Part shown: positions 1-9,161 of the stretch, in pieces
Position numbering within the stretch: position 1 is the stretch's first letter
Layout: each line of letters begins with the position of its first letter
NCBI RefSeq assembly: GCF_001610955.1
Contig: NZ_CP014335.1
Coordinates: 2,861,001 to 2,925,000 of the forward strand
From: Geobacillus thermoleovorans
GTDB lineage: Bacteria > Bacillota > Bacilli > Bacillales > Anoxybacillaceae
DNA length: 64,000 nucleotides
Direction of reading: 5' to 3'
Notes under the pieces: generated by a model
What the model saw: the letters and a program-made list of their open reading frames with translations, nothing else
Told to the model about the DNA's origin: nothing
Databases searched by the model: none
Made by a program: the position numbers and the translations under genes

Positions 1-1
1 G

Positions 2-190
2 CTGCAAAAGCGGTGGAACGGCGAAGAACCACCGAGCGAATTCCCGCCGATCAAATTAAAAGGCATTCTCGGCTCGCTCGGCAAAAAGCACGGCTTCGGC
101 TTGCTCGCCGACCGCCCGCTCACCGGCCGGGTGCCGCGTTTGTTGAAATCAGGCATTTTGTGGATGTACAAGCATCACCATGGGTACTGA
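2..190 (+). CDS. yutJ: NADH dehydrogenase-like protein YutJ, C-terminal end (partial)
   Basis: An open frame enters from the left edge and ends at a TGA. Only about 62 residues are visible. They are basic and end in an aromatic, histidine-rich tail (ILWMYKHHHGY), as in the C-termini of type II NADH dehydrogenase-like flavoproteins of the YutJ/YumB group. The flavin and NAD(P) domains lie outside the window. The assignment rests mainly on position: in B. subtilis yutJ lies beside yuzD and yutI, which follow here. A bidirectional terminator follows the stop. Confidence 0.6.
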   Translation: MQKRWNGEEPPSEFPPIKLKGILGSLGKKHGFGLLADRPLTGRVPRLLKSGILWMYKHHHGY

Positions 191-214
191 CAGCACAACT
201 GGCCCTTATTCGGC

Positions 215-243
215 GAAAAAGGCGGAGTTCATTCCGCCTTTTT
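215..243. terminator. Bidirectional terminator between yutJ and yuzD
   Basis: AAAAAGGCGGA and TCCGCCTTTTT form a perfect 11-bp inverted repeat around a 6-nt loop. There are A/T tracts on both sides, so it can end the convergent transcripts of yutJ (+) and yuzD (-). The yuzD stop codon lies in the loop. Confidence 0.85.
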
Positions 244-582
244 CCCTTCCGGCGTCGACGGTTGATACCCGAATTTTTCCATTTCTGCACAAATCGCTTT
301 GAGCCGCGGGTTGCCTTCGGCGACGACGTTTCCTTCGATCACCACGACCGGATACACCCAATCTTCTTCGACGATCGTCTGCGCGAGCTCCCGCTTCTCC
401 TCGTCATCGGCCGGCGGCGCAAAAATGTCGACGTACGTCATCACAAACGGCTGATCCGGATACTTGCGGCGCAGCGCGGCCTCGAGCCACTCGTACGTTT
501 CTTTCGACGACGGCAGCTGCACGCATGCCGGGCAAATGACGTCGGCCCCGTACACACAAATTTCAACCGGCTTGAATGTCAT
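229..582 (-). CDS. yuzD: YuzD family thioredoxin-fold protein (DUF1462)
   Basis: Small cytosolic protein of about 117 residues with a thioredoxin-like beginning: a first beta strand (VEICVYGAD) is followed directly by a CPAC motif, a dithiol arrangement. The family is conserved in Bacillaceae, usually beside yutI, and has no firmly known reaction. A role near the NifU-like YutI is only a contextual guess. The start at 582 is chosen because AAAGGGTG lies about 9 nt upstream; the frame could open 8 codons earlier without a good ribosome binding site. It is divergent from yutI and convergent with yutJ. Confidence 0.8.
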   Translation of the reverse strand: MTFKPVEICVYGADVICPACVQLPSSKETYEWLEAALRRKYPDQPFVMTYVDIFAPPADDEEKRELAQTIVEEDWVYPVVVIEGNVVAEGNPRLKAICAEMEKFGYQPSTPEGKKAE

Positions 583-666
583 CGTTGTCACCCTTTGCAA
601 AAGCAAAATTTATCATTAGATTTTTTTTGTCACTATGATTATAATAAAAACTAAGGAAAGGAGTCG

Positions 667-909
667 ATGGAAATGACGGATCAAGAAATCAAAGAACAAG
701 TGCAAGAAGTTTTAGATAAACTGCGTCCGTTCCTGCTTCGCGACGGCGGCGACTGCGAACTCGTCGATGTCGAAGACGGCGTCGTGAAACTTCGCCTCCT
801 CGGCGCGTGCGGCAGCTGCCCGAGCTCGACGATTACGCTCAAAGCCGGAATTGAGCGCGCCTTGTTTGAAGAAGTGCCGGGCGTCGTCGAAGTGGAACAA
901 GTGTTTTAA
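667..909 (+). CDS. yutI: NifU-like Fe-S scaffold/carrier protein YutI
   Basis: Compact NifU C-terminal-domain protein of about 80 residues. It shows the family block [14 protein letters not shown] and the CxxC pair in GACGSCPSS, which binds or transfers an Fe-S cluster. It probably acts as a late carrier in Fe-S assembly together with the Suf system found later in the window. AAAGGAG lies 3 nt before the first ATG (667) but 9 nt before a second in-frame ATG (673), so 673 may be the real start. It is a single-gene unit closed by a strong hairpin. Confidence 0.9.
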   Translation: MEMTDQEIKEQVQEVLDKLRPFLLRDGGDCELVDVEDGVVKLRLLGACGSCPSSTITLKAGIERALFEEVPGVVEVEQVF

Positions 910-913
910 TATG

Positions 914-948
914 AAAAATCCGAACAGCGGCCGCTGTTCGGATTTTTT
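914..948. terminator. Rho-independent terminator after yutI
   Basis: Nearly perfect palindrome centred on GCGGCCGC, flanked by AAAAATCCGAACA and TGTTCGGATTTTTTT. It ends yutI and can also serve the convergent thrB transcript, because the minus strand also shows a T tract after the stem. Confidence 0.85.
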
Positions 949-1144
949 TATCGCCAGCGGGGCGGCGAGCCGACGGGAAGGCTGGTGATAGGCAGCCACC
1001 ACCCGCCTGATCGGGCGCTTCTCCGTTTTTGTTTCTTTGCTAAGTTGTGCAAGGAAAACCGTCATATCTTTCGCCCGCTCCCGAGCGCGGCGAAACGGCC
1101 AGGCCGCTGAACGGACTTCTGTTCGCGCCGGCGCCCAAGAAGGT

Positions 1145-2059
1145 TCAAGCTTCAAACGCCAGCTTGTAGACGCGGCTGCCGCGCGGCTCGACGGAAAGAC
1201 GCGCGATTTCGCACGTCGGAAAATGCGGGCGCAGCCGGCGCGCGAGCCGCTCTCCTTGGCCCGGTTCGGCAAAGACGAGCACCGTCGGCCCCGCTCCGCT
1301 CAGCGCCGCACCGATCGCTCCGTATTCAAGAGCGAGCGCCTCCGCCCGCTCGAGTTCCGGAACGAGCTGTCTCCGATACGGCTGATGGAACAGATCGGCG
1401 GCCATCATCCGGCCGGCAAGCTCCCAGTTTTTCGTGAGCAACGCGGCGACGAGAACGTTGCTGACGGCGCTCGCCTCGACCGCCCGCTCTCTCGGCCATT
1501 GTTCCGGCAGCTGCCCGCGCGCTTTTTTCGTTTCTAGTTCATACTCCGGAATAATAGCGACAAGCTCCACATCCAATTGTGGAATATGGACGACATCCAC
1601 GCCCGCCTCGCGGAAGCAGCCGATGACAAGCCCCCCGTACAACGAGGCGCCGACATTGTCCGGATGTCCTTCGTATCGGGTCGCCAATTCCATCTTTTGC
1701 TCGCGCGGCAACTGAAGCCCAAGCAGCGCGTCGGCGAGCTCAATGCCGGCGACGACCGCCGCCGCGCTGCTCCCGAGCCCGCGCGTAAACGGAATGTCGC
1801 TGTACACATCGACTGCACAGCTCGGCAGCCGGCGGCCGTAAACGTCCGCCGTCTCCGCCGCCACTTGATACACCAAATTGTCCGTCCCGCGCGGAATGCC
1901 GCTCACTTCCGCCGTTTTCGGCGCAAACGACCACGCATCCGCCAAGCGGACGTCAAGCGTCAAATAGCGATTGACCGCTAGCCCGATCGAGTCAAACCCG
2001 GGCCCTAGGTTCGCCGTGCTTCCCGGCACGACGATCTTCAACATCTCGTCTTCTTTCAT
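1145..2059 (-). CDS. thrB: Homoserine kinase
   Basis: Phosphorylates L-homoserine to O-phosphohomoserine, the substrate of threonine synthase. It is a GHMP-family kinase: the substrate-binding N-terminus reads [15 protein letters not shown] (about residues 12-26) and the ATP loop reads RGLGSSAA (about 93-100). Its 304 residues are typical of the family. The ATG at 2059 overlaps the thrC stop by 4 bp (ATGA), which indicates translational coupling. A second in-frame ATG lies 5 codons later. It is the last gene of hom-thrC-thrB. No separate terminator is seen except the hairpin at 914-948. Confidence 0.95.
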   Translation of the reverse strand: MKEDEMLKIVVPGSTANLGPGFDSIGLAVNRYLTLDVRLADAWSFAPKTAEVSGIPRGTDNLVYQVAAETADVYGRRLPSCAVDVYSDIPFTRGLGSSAAAVVAGIELADALLGLQLPREQKMELATRYEGHPDNVGASLYGGLVIGCFREAGVDVVHIPQLDVELVAIIPEYELETKKARGQLPEQWPRERAVEASAVSNVLVAALLTKNWELAGRMMAADLFHQPYRRQLVPELERAEALALEYGAIGAALSGAGPTVLVFAEPGQGERLARRLRPHFPTCEIARLSVEPRGSRVYKLAFEA

Positions 2060-3117
2060 GCCCGGACAACCCCTTGCAAATGCTCCAAGACAACTTGTTC
2101 ATCGTTCGGCAGCACGATCGGTTCGATCGCCGCGGTCTCCAAGGCGATGGCCGGGTCTTTCAATCCGTTGCCAGTGAGAACCGCGACGACGAGGCTGCCG
2201 CGTTCGATTTCGTTCCGTTCGCGCTGCTTGATCACCCCGGCGATCGCCGCGCATGACGCCGGTTCGGCAAAAATGCCTTCCGTCCGGGCGAGCCGCTTGT
2301 AGGCGGCCAAAATTTCTGCGTCGCTCACCTCATCAATTTTCCCGCGCGACTCGCTCGCCGCCTCGACCGCTTTGTCCCAGCTCGCCGGATTGCCGATGCG
2401 GATCGCGGTCGCCACCGTCTCCGGCTGTTCAATCACCCGGTTGCGGACGATCGCCGCCGCTCCTTCCGCTTCAAAGCCGCGCATTTGCGGCAAGCCCGTT
2501 CCTTTCGCTTCATGGTACTCCTTAAACCCTTTCCAATAGGCGGTGATGTTGCCGGCGTTGCCGACTGGAATGGCGAGCACGTCCGGGGCGCGCCCAAGCT
2601 GGTCGCACACTTCAAACGCCGCCGTTTTTTGCCCTTCGATCCGGTACGGATTGACCGAGTTGACGAGCGTAATCGGCGCCGTTTCGCTCAACCGGCGCAC
2701 CATCTTCAGCGCCTCGTCAAAGTTGCCGTCAATCGCAAAAATTTCCGCGCCGTACATGGCGGCTTGCGCCAACTTGCCGAGGGCGATCTTGCCGTTCGGA
2801 ACGACGACGAGGCAGCGCATGCCGGCGCGCGCCGCGTAGGCGGCCGCTGAAGCCGATGTATTGCCGGTTGAGGCGCAGATGATCGTATGGCTTCCTTCCT
2901 CTTTCGCCTTGGCCACCGCCATCACCATGCCGCGGTCTTTAAACGAACCGGTCGGGTTCGCCCCTTCGACCTTGACATAGAGCGCAATGCCGAGCTCCTC
3001 CGACAAGCGCGGCAGCGGGATGAGCGGCGTATTCCCTTCGCAAAGCGACAGCCTCGGCGTCGCCGCAGAGAGCGGCAAAAAATCGCCGTAGGCGTCAAGC
3101 AGCCCTTTCCATGCCAT
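2056..3117 (-). CDS. thrC: Threonine synthase
   Basis: PLP enzyme that converts O-phosphohomoserine to L-threonine and phosphate. The cofactor lysine lies in GSFKDRGM (Lys60) and a glycine-rich phosphate-binding loop reads GNAGNIT in the middle of the protein. It is 353 residues long, the short Bacillus-type (fold type II) form. Its start overlaps the hom stop in a TAATG junction and its stop overlaps thrB, so the three genes form one tightly coupled operon. Confidence 0.96.
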   Translation of the reverse strand: MAWKGLLDAYGDFLPLSAATPRLSLCEGNTPLIPLPRLSEELGIALYVKVEGANPTGSFKDRGMVMAVAKAKEEGSHTIICASTGNTSASAAAYAARAGMRCLVVVPNGKIALGKLAQAAMYGAEIFAIDGNFDEALKMVRRLSETAPITLVNSVNPYRIEGQKTAAFEVCDQLGRAPDVLAIPVGNAGNITAYWKGFKEYHEAKGTGLPQMRGFEAEGAAAIVRNRVIEQPETVATAIRIGNPASWDKAVEAASESRGKIDEVSDAEILAAYKRLARTEGIFAEPASCAAIAGVIKQRERNEIERGSLVVAVLTGNGLKDPAIALETAAIEPIVLPNDEQVVLEHLQGVVRA

Positions 3118-4415
3118 TACCGTTTCTCTCCTTCCACTCGATACGAGCTTTGCACCCGTTCGACGATTTCCAAATCGCCGAGCTGCTGCAAAATGTCTTC
3201 GTAGTCTTGCTGTGAGGCGTCATGCGTAACGATGACGATTTCCGCTAGGCCATCCTCTTTCAGCGGCAATTGCAAAATTTTCTCAAAGCTCACCCCGCGC
3301 TCGGAAAACAGCGTCGTAATTTTGGCAAACGCGCCGACCTGGTCTTTGACATGAATGCGCAAAAAGTATTTCGAGAAAATTTCCGCCGGCGTCTTCAACT
3401 GCTTTTCATATTGCGGCGCGACGGCATAGCGGCCGTTGACGCCAAGGCGCATATTTTTCATCACCGCGACCAAGTCGGAGACAACCGCCGTCGCCGTCGG
3501 CAAGCTCCCGGCCCCCGGCCCGTAAAACATCGTCTCTCCGACCGCTTCGCCGTATACGTACACCGCATTGTATTCGTTGTGCACGGACGCCAACGGATGC
3601 GAATCCGGCAAAAACGTCGGCTGGACGCTCACCTCGACCTTCTGCCCGTCGCGCTGGGCGATGCCGATCAATTTCATCGTGTAGCCGAGCCGCTTCCCGT
3701 AGTTCAAGTCTTCCTCCGTCACTTGAGTGATGCCTTTCACTTGCACATCGTCCAAGTCGATGTCCATGGAAAAGCCAAGGCGGGCCAAAATCGCCATTTT
3801 CCGCGCCGCATCCAGCCCTTCGACGTCTGACGTCGGATCGGCTTCCGCAAACCCGAGCGCCTGCGCTTCAGCGAGCACGTCCTCATAGGAAGCGCCGTTT
3901 TGCGACATTTTCGTCAAAATGTAGTTCGTCGTCCCGTTCACAATGCCCATGAGCTTCGTAATCCGGTCCGACGCCAAGCCGTCAACCAAGCTGCGCAAAA
4001 TCGGAATGCCGCCGGCGACGCTCGCTTCATAAAACAAATCGCAGCGGTATTCCGCCGCCACCCGAAGCAGCTCCGACCCGTAGACGGCCATTAAGTCTTT
4101 ATTGGCGGTCACGACATGCTTCCCTTGGCGCAGCGCCCGCAATAGCAGCTCTTTTGTCTCCTCAATGCCGCCCATCACTTCGATGATGACATCAATGTCT
4201 GGATCGTCAATCACCTCAGCCGCACTCGTCGTAAGGAGCGACGGGTCAACGGCGACATCACGCGGTTTCTGTACATCCCGGACAAGGATTTTTTTCACCT
4301 TCACCGGGCACCCGACTTGATGCATCAACTTTTCCTGATGGTTTTCAATAATTTTGACCACGCCGCTCCCGACCGTTCCTAATCCTAACAATCCGACCAA
4401 AATTGGTTTTTCCAT
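3117..4415 (-). CDS. hom: Homoserine dehydrogenase with C-terminal ACT domain
   Basis: Reduces aspartate semialdehyde to homoserine, the branch point to threonine and methionine. The N-terminal Rossmann motif is [11 protein letters not shown] (residues 8-18), the central catalytic domain contains [12 protein letters not shown], and the last 80 or so residues form an ACT domain ([15 protein letters not shown]...) that usually gives threonine feedback. It has 432 residues, normal for Firmicutes. A ribosome binding site AAGGGGCGGG lies upstream. It is the first gene of the operon, behind a clear promoter with a repeated operator-like motif at 4442-4472. Confidence 0.96.
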   Translation of the reverse strand: MEKPILVGLLGLGTVGSGVVKIIENHQEKLMHQVGCPVKVKKILVRDVQKPRDVAVDPSLLTTSAAEVIDDPDIDVIIEVMGGIEETKELLLRALRQGKHVVTANKDLMAVYGSELLRVAAEYRCDLFYEASVAGGIPILRSLVDGLASDRITKLMGIVNGTTNYILTKMSQNGASYEDVLAEAQALGFAEADPTSDVEGLDAARKMAILARLGFSMDIDLDDVQVKGITQVTEEDLNYGKRLGYTMKLIGIAQRDGQKVEVSVQPTFLPDSHPLASVHNEYNAVYVYGEAVGETMFYGPGAGSLPTATAVVSDLVAVMKNMRLGVNGRYAVAPQYEKQLKTPAEIFSKYFLRIHVKDQVGAFAKITTLFSERGVSFEKILQLPLKEDGLAEIVIVTHDASQQDYEDILQQLGDLEIVERVQSSYRVEGEKR

Positions 4416-4441
4416 GATTCCCGCCCCTTCTGTTTACGTAC

Positions 4442-4498
4442 AGTAGACATTTGTATTTTTATAGTAGACATTATAAAAGACGATCGGCCATTTGGCAA
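4442..4498 (-). promoter_or_regulatory. hom-thrCB promoter with two direct-repeat operator sites
   Basis: Minus-strand promoter TTGCCA (4498-4493), 17-bp spacer, TATAAT (4475-4470). The 10-mer AATGTCTACT occurs twice, at 4472-4463 overlapping the -10 box and the likely start point, and at 4451-4442 in the leader. The period is exactly 21 bp, two helical turns. In B. subtilis hom is controlled by the repressor ThrR. Assigning this site to ThrR is inference. Confidence 0.75.
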
Positions 4499-4507
4499 TG
4501 AAAATTT

Positions 4508-5482
4508 TTATGAGATCCGGTTCACAGGCGTCAGCGGCGGCCGTCCTTCGAGCACGGCGATGATATTGTCGCGCGCCAATGTCATCATGGCGCGCCGCGT
4601 TTCGTACGTGGCGCTGCCGATATGCGGCAAGGCGACGACGTTCGGAAGCGAAACGAGCGGATGATCGGCCGCGACCGGCTCGTGTTCAAATACATCCAAT
4701 CCCGCCGCGGCGATCTCCCCGCCGACCAGCGCCTCATACAACGCCTGTTCATCGACGACCGCTCCGCGCGCCGCGTTAATGAAAATCGCGGACTTCTTCA
4801 TTTGCCGGAACGCCTCGCGGTTGAACAAATGGCGCGTCTCGGAGGTGAGCGGCGTCAAGCAGACGACAAAATCGCTCTCTGAAAGCAAGTCGGCGAACGG
4901 ACGATAGACGGCGCCAAGCTTCTCTTCCGCCTCCGGACGGCGGGAGCGGTTGTAATACAGAATGTTCATGTCAAACCCCTTCGCCCGTTTCGCCACTGCC
5001 TGGCCGATGTTCCCCATGCCGACGATGCCGATCGTTTTATGATGGACATCGGCGCCCGCAAGCAAAAACGGACTCCAGCTTTTCCATTTCCCTTCTTTCA
5101 AAAACATAGCCGCTTCGACAAGGCGGCGGGCGGTGGCCAATAAAAGCGCAAACGTCAAATCGGCCGTCGTATCGGTCAATACATCGGGTGTATTGCAAAC
5201 GAGAATGCCTCGATGGGCCGCCGCCGCTACATCAATGTTATCGTAGCCGACGCCCATATTGGCGACGACTCGGAGCGCCGAACCGGCGGACAAGACGTCT
5301 TCATCGATCGGATCAGACACCATCGGCAAGATGGCCGTCGCCCGTTTCGCCTTTTCCACGAGCACATCGTGTGGCACGGCCATATCTTCATGGGGCCACA
5401 TCTCTACTTCAGCGATGGCCAAAAGCGGCGCGACCACGTCCTCGGGCAATTTTCGCGTAATGAATACATACGGCTTCGTCAT
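4508..5482 (-). CDS. D-isomer-specific 2-hydroxyacid dehydrogenase (glyoxylate/glycerate/gluconate type)
   Basis: Cytosolic NAD(P)-dependent dehydrogenase of 324 residues that reduces 2-keto acids such as glyoxylate, hydroxypyruvate or 2-ketogluconate; the exact substrate cannot be read. The dinucleotide motif is GIVGMGNIG (about 152-160). The catalytic triad is visible as Arg239 (NAARGAV), Glu268 (DVFEHEP) and His287 (LPHIGS). The start at 5482 has GGGAGG 7 nt upstream. The open frame extends 13 codons further but without support. The hom promoter lies immediately downstream of its stop. Confidence 0.88.
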   Translation of the reverse strand: MTKPYVFITRKLPEDVVAPLLAIAEVEMWPHEDMAVPHDVLVEKAKRATAILPMVSDPIDEDVLSAGSALRVVANMGVGYDNIDVAAAAHRGILVCNTPDVLTDTTADLTFALLLATARRLVEAAMFLKEGKWKSWSPFLLAGADVHHKTIGIVGMGNIGQAVAKRAKGFDMNILYYNRSRRPEAEEKLGAVYRPFADLLSESDFVVCLTPLTSETRHLFNREAFRQMKKSAIFINAARGAVVDEQALYEALVGGEIAAAGLDVFEHEPVAADHPLVSLPNVVALPHIGSATYETRRAMMTLARDNIIAVLEGRPPLTPVNRIS

Positions 5483-5597
5483 GGTGCAGCCTCCCGCATC
5501 GTTTTTTCTAAATCTTATCACAACTTTGGCCGAAAAAAAACGGGAAGTTGTCCTTAGGGTTTAACGGCAGGGAAGCGGTCGTTTTTTCGTTTGGGCC

Positions 5598-5625
5598 AAA
5601 AAAAAGCGGGAAGCTGTCTTCCCTG
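5598..5625 (-). terminator. Terminator downstream of yutH
   Basis: On the minus strand GGGAAG-ACAG-CTTCCC is followed by GC and eight T. A degenerate copy of the same region (a run of A, then CGGGAAGTTGTCCTTAGG on the plus strand) lies at about 5533-5560, so the terminator seems to have been duplicated and then decayed. Confidence 0.8.
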
Positions 5626-5627
5626 CG

Positions 5628-6629
5628 TTACGCCGGCGGCAGCCACTCGACCGCCGGCAGGCGGATGCGGTTCGAGATGCCGGCGATCTTGGCAAACGCG
5701 GCCAAAAATCGTTCATATTCATGCGATCGATCGAGCAAGCGCCGCAACTCCCCCTCCCGCCTTGTCCGTTCGCTCTCATCCACAGCGATATAATATGCCT
5801 CGACACATTCAAAATAGGAAAGCGGAAACAACAACCTGGCGTAAACGAGTCTCCAAGCAAACGGCGACAGCGGCGCCGCATGTTCATACTCTTGAAAAAA
5901 CTGCCGCACCGCCCGCTGACAGCCAAGTCCGCTCTTTTCGTACAAATGGCGCACCCATTCCGCCAAATCGCGGGCGCAATGGTCATACACCCAGTCGGTC
6001 GGCAGCTTCGCTTCGATCCCCCCAACCCACTTCGCCTCGGGGAGACGCTCATGGCAAAATGCCGCGTAATCGATGCGCCCTGGTTCTTCGTCAATCTCCG
6101 TGTCCGCCACGTATTGCACCGCGTTTTCCGCCAAGCCTAAATAATACGGGAACGATTCGATAAACAGACGATCAAACAGCGACGACGGCCCGGAAGCGAG
6201 CTTGCTCGACCAAAACGCCTCCATTTGATCGATCCGCTTCGCCCACAGCTCCCGCCATTGGCCGATGCGCCGGCAGGCGACGATCGGCCATGGACATGTT
6301 CTCCCGCATTCATGCATCACCGCCAATTCCCTTCCGAGCGAACGAAAGCGAGCCGCCGGAAGCGGAGCGCGAACGAGCGCCAACGGCTGTCCATTATAGG
6401 AAGCGATATACGTTCCGGACGTCGTTTTGACCAGTTCTCCGACGCCGTCCACTCCTTTTGCCCGCAAATAGCGGCTCATTCGCTGGCGCTCTTCCATTTC
6501 CGCTTCGCTTTGCCCATCGGCGGGAACGAGCAAAAAACGCTCCTGCCGATGCCAAAAGGCCGCATGCCGTCCGCTTCGCTCCAACCTCTCGACGCGCATG
6601 CCATACTGTTCACGCACCCATTCTTCCAT
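5628..6629 (-). CDS. yutH: Spore coat-associated protein YutH
   Basis: Protein of 333 residues resembling the CotS/YutH group of spore-coat-associated, aminoglycoside-phosphotransferase-like proteins. It has an N-terminal lobe with a Tyr/Arg-rich sheet and a C-terminal helical lobe, but no clear intact kinase loop, so a catalytic role is doubtful. Neighbour order (hom-yutH-yutG-yutF) is as in B. subtilis. AAAAGGAGG lies about 8 nt before the ATG. It ends just before the terminator at 5598-5625. Confidence 0.75.
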   Translation of the reverse strand: MEEWVREQYGMRVERLERSGRHAAFWHRQERFLLVPADGQSEAEMEERQRMSRYLRAKGVDGVGELVKTTSGTYIASYNGQPLALVRAPLPAARFRSLGRELAVMHECGRTCPWPIVACRRIGQWRELWAKRIDQMEAFWSSKLASGPSSLFDRLFIESFPYYLGLAENAVQYVADTEIDEEPGRIDYAAFCHERLPEAKWVGGIEAKLPTDWVYDHCARDLAEWVRHLYEKSGLGCQRAVRQFFQEYEHAAPLSPFAWRLVYARLLFPLSYFECVEAYYIAVDESERTRREGELRRLLDRSHEYERFLAAFAKIAGISNRIRLPAVEWLPPA

Positions 6630-6918
6630 CGCCGCGCCTCCTTTTTGCCGAAACCAGTCAATTCCGCTCGTTCCACACCTTCATCTCATCGCCGCCCCAT
6701 CAATGAGCCGATTCCGCCTCCGCTCCAGCATGAAACGGCCCCATTCACGCGCCTATGTTGATCAGCCAACGCATGGCCGCGGAAAAAGAGGGCTACTTTT
6801 TATATATGACAGCGGGCGCCAAAAAAGCCGATGAGCATTTTTCTTTATATGACGGACTTATTTATGACATGATACATATATATAGAAAACGACTTTCTAA
6901 AAGAAACAGGTGAAGTTC

Positions 6919-7416
6919 ATGAGCGAATTCATTATGAACAATCTGGAACAAACGGCTCGGCGCTGGCTTGAGGAACGGGGGGTGACCGTGGAAAAAATTG
7001 CGGAGCTCGTTTATTACTTGCAATCAAAATATCATCCCGATTTAACGATGGAGGAGTGCATCGAAAACGTCAACCGCGTCATTTCGAAACGCGAAGTGCA
7101 AAATGCGATTCTAACCGGCATCCAATTGGATAAACTCGCCGAAGACGGTCGGCTCGATGAACCGCTGCAGTCGATCATCCGCCGCGATGAAGGGCTGTAT
7201 GGCGTCGACGAAATTTTGGCGCTGTCAATCGTCAATGTGTACGGATCGATCGGGTTTACGAACTACGGATATATCGATAAGCAAAAACCGGGCATTTTGC
7301 AATATTTAAATGATAAATCGACCGGCAAATGCAACACGTTTTTGGACGACATTGTCGGCGCCATCGCCGCAGCGGCGTCAAGCCGCCTGGCGCATCGGGC
7401 CGCCAATGCGGAGTAA
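6919..7416 (+). CDS. yutG: PgpA-like phosphatidylglycerophosphatase family protein YutG
   Basis: Protein of 165 residues related to the low-temperature-requirement/PgpA family. A C-terminal segment rich in Ala and Gly (KCNTFLDDIVGAIAAAA) and an acidic central region fit YutG. PgpA enzymes dephosphorylate phosphatidylglycerophosphate, but an active role for YutG has not been shown in this sequence. AGGTGA 5 nt before the ATG at 6919 supports this start over an in-frame GTG 9 nt upstream. It is divergent from yutH, and the 289-bp intergenic stretch between them holds no recognisable gene. It is convergent with yutF through a shared terminator. Confidence 0.8.
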   Translation: MSEFIMNNLEQTARRWLEERGVTVEKIAELVYYLQSKYHPDLTMEECIENVNRVISKREVQNAILTGIQLDKLAEDGRLDEPLQSIIRRDEGLYGVDEILALSIVNVYGSIGFTNYGYIDKQKPGILQYLNDKSTGKCNTFLDDIVGAIAAAASSRLAHRAANAE

Positions 7417-7463
7417 CGCCGGCTCCGCCCATGCGCGCCCTCCATCCGCGCCGAGCAACATGA

Positions 7464-7500
7464 AACGCCGCCTTGCCTTTTTTGGCAAAGCGGCGTTGTT
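7464..7500. terminator. Shared terminator of yutG and yutF
   Basis: AACGCCGC(C/T)TTGCC and its complement flank a T-rich loop; the stem is about 14 bp. It lies directly between the convergent genes. Confidence 0.8.
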
Positions 7501-8270
7501 TACAAGCGGTCAAGCCATTCCAAAAGTGAATCAGCCGTATACGTCGGCATCCGTTCGTAGCGGGCGAGCATTTCTTTTGTCGTAACGCCCGTATGGACTA
7601 AAAGCGTATCAATGCCAGCGTTCATGCCGGCTAAAATGTCGGTTTCATAATAGTCGCCGATCATCAGCACGTCCTCCTTCGGGACGCCAAGCACTTTGAG
7701 CGCCTGCTCCATAATGATTTTTTCCGGCTTGCCGATAAATGTCGGCTTCACCTGCGTCGATACAGCGACGACCGACGTCAGCGCCCCGTTGCCCGGAAGC
7801 AGCCCCCGCTCCGTCGGCAAGGCGATGTCGCCGTTGGTTGAGATGAACATCGCTCCATTTCGGACAGCGAGACAAGCGACAGCGAACTTTTCGTATGTAA
7901 TTTGCCGGTCAATCCCGATGACGACGACATCCGCATCTTCGCCGGCCAAACGGAATCCTTTGTCCGCCAAGGCGGTTTGGAGCCCTTCTTCACCGATCAC
8001 ATACACGGAAGCATCCGGTTTTTTTTCAAAAATGTAATTCGCCGTCGCCTGGCTTGTCGTAAACACATGCTTCTCCTCGGCCGGCACGCCGAACGAACGC
8101 AATTTTTCCGCCACTTGCGCCGGTGTGCGCGACGAATTGTTCGTGACAAACAAATACGGAATGCCACGGCGGTGCAGCTCGTTGACAAACGTACGCGCCT
8201 CAGCGATGCATTCGGTGCCGCGGTACATCGTCCCGTCCAAATCGATGAGGTAGCCGTTGTATCGTTTCAA
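7500..8270 (-). CDS. yutF: HAD-superfamily sugar phosphatase-like protein YutF (NagD/AraL type)
   Basis: HAD hydrolase of 256 residues with motif I IDLDGT (Asp10, Asp12), motif II FVTNNSSR, the motif III lysine region (GKPEKIIMEQA) and motif IV (MIGDYYETDILAG). This is the NagD subfamily, which dephosphorylates small phosphorylated compounds; the substrate is unknown. The frame appears to start with TTG at 8270, preceded by AAAGGAG at about 10 nt; no in-frame ATG fits better. The gene yutE lies upstream on the same strand. Confidence 0.88.
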   Translation of the reverse strand: MKRYNGYLIDLDGTMYRGTECIAEARTFVNELHRRGIPYLFVTNNSSRTPAQVAEKLRSFGVPAEEKHVFTTSQATANYIFEKKPDASVYVIGEEGLQTALADKGFRLAGEDADVVVIGIDRQITYEKFAVACLAVRNGAMFISTNGDIALPTERGLLPGNGALTSVVAVSTQVKPTFIGKPEKIIMEQALKVLGVPKEDVLMIGDYYETDILAGMNAGIDTLLVHTGVTTKEMLARYERMPTYTADSLLEWLDRL

Positions 8271-8294
8271 TGCATTTGCTCTCCTTTCCCGCCA

Positions 8295-8732
8295 TCAATT
8301 GCGAAACGCCGACACCGGGCCGAGCTCGTTTTCAAGGTAAGCGCGCACCGCCTTCGGATACGCCTCCAGCGCCGGCAAATGTTCGTTCAGATCGGCGAGC
8401 AATTTCGCGTGATCGACGCGCGCATATTCGTGCACAAGCATTTTCCGATGGGCAATGAACGCTTTCAATCGGTCAGCATCCGCCGGCGAGATCACCTGTT
8501 CGTCAGCCAAAATATCGATGATGTCGTTATAGCTGCCCGGGTCGCGCATAATAAACCCGTCGATCATGGCGTTGCCGACGTCCAACACCGCCTCGATGAC
8601 GATATGAGCGATCCGTTCGAGCGCCAATTGCTGAAGCGGCTCGTCCCATCGCTCCTCGGCCTTGTAACGGTCCAGCATTTGTTCCATGTAGCTGAGCGTT
8701 TCTTCCAGTTTTTTGCGATCGACAAAATACAT
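8295..8732 (-). CDS. yutE: HepT-like HEPN-domain protein YutE (DUF86)
   Basis: All-helical protein of 145 residues of the DUF86/HepT family. It carries the HEPN ribonuclease signature R-x4-H-x-Y as RKMLVHEY (Arg96, His101, Tyr103). HepT proteins are toxins paired with the nucleotidyltransferase antitoxin MntA, but no MntA-like gene flanks this one. The gene sits 24 bp upstream of yutF in the conserved yut order, which suggests a housekeeping role. GAGGAGGG lies 8 nt before the ATG. Confidence 0.85.
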   Translation of the reverse strand: MYFVDRKKLEETLSYMEQMLDRYKAEERWDEPLQQLALERIAHIVIEAVLDVGNAMIDGFIMRDPGSYNDIIDILADEQVISPADADRLKAFIAHRKMLVHEYARVDHAKLLADLNEHLPALEAYPKAVRAYLENELGPVSAFRN

Positions 8733-8830
8733 CCGTCATCCCTCCTCGTTCCTTTGTGCGATTTGCTGTCTCCCGTTTTCGCCGCCTGTCTGCTATGATG
8801 GACATAGACGAAAAAACAGGAGGGGCTCAA

Positions 8831-9103
8831 ATGATGGGTGAACGGTTTTATTTATACGACGACACCGTCGAAGCGGCCGTCCGCTTCGTCAGCTTTGTCG
8901 GCGAGCGGCAGCGGTTTGATTTGGCGCTCATCGAAACGGATCGTTTTTACGGGAAGTGGCTCGTGCTCGACTTGCAAAGCAACCGCTTTGCCATTCTCGG
9001 GCGCGACGATTTGGAGGAGCCAGGCTATATCGAGCACGCTTACCAGCTTCATGAACAAGATGCCAACGATTTGCGCGCCTTTTTGGAGGAGTATCTCTCA
9101 TAA
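8831..9103 (+). CDS. Small conserved cytosolic protein (DUF3055 type)
   Basis: Protein of 90 residues beginning MMGERFYLYDDTVEAAVRFVSF, which resembles the DUF3055 family of Bacillaceae. It has alternating strands and an acidic C-terminal helix. Function unknown. AGGAGGGG lies 7 nt before the ATG at 8831; an open extension further upstream runs into the yutE promoter region and is unlikely to be translated. Divergent from yutE. Confidence 0.8.
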   Translation: MMGERFYLYDDTVEAAVRFVSFVGERQRFDLALIETDRFYGKWLVLDLQSNRFAILGRDDLEEPGYIEHAYQLHEQDANDLRAFLEEYLS

Positions 9104-9161
9104 CCTTCCTCGGTTTCGGGCATCTTATGAAACAGCCCACGAACGAAGGAAGGTGAGACGA

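Noticed and set aside
13..654. A 213-codon plus-strand frame over the yutJ end and antisense to yuzD.
   Set aside because: The in-phase yutJ frame ends at 190 and yuzD has a ribosome binding site and a CPAC motif. This frame crosses a terminator.
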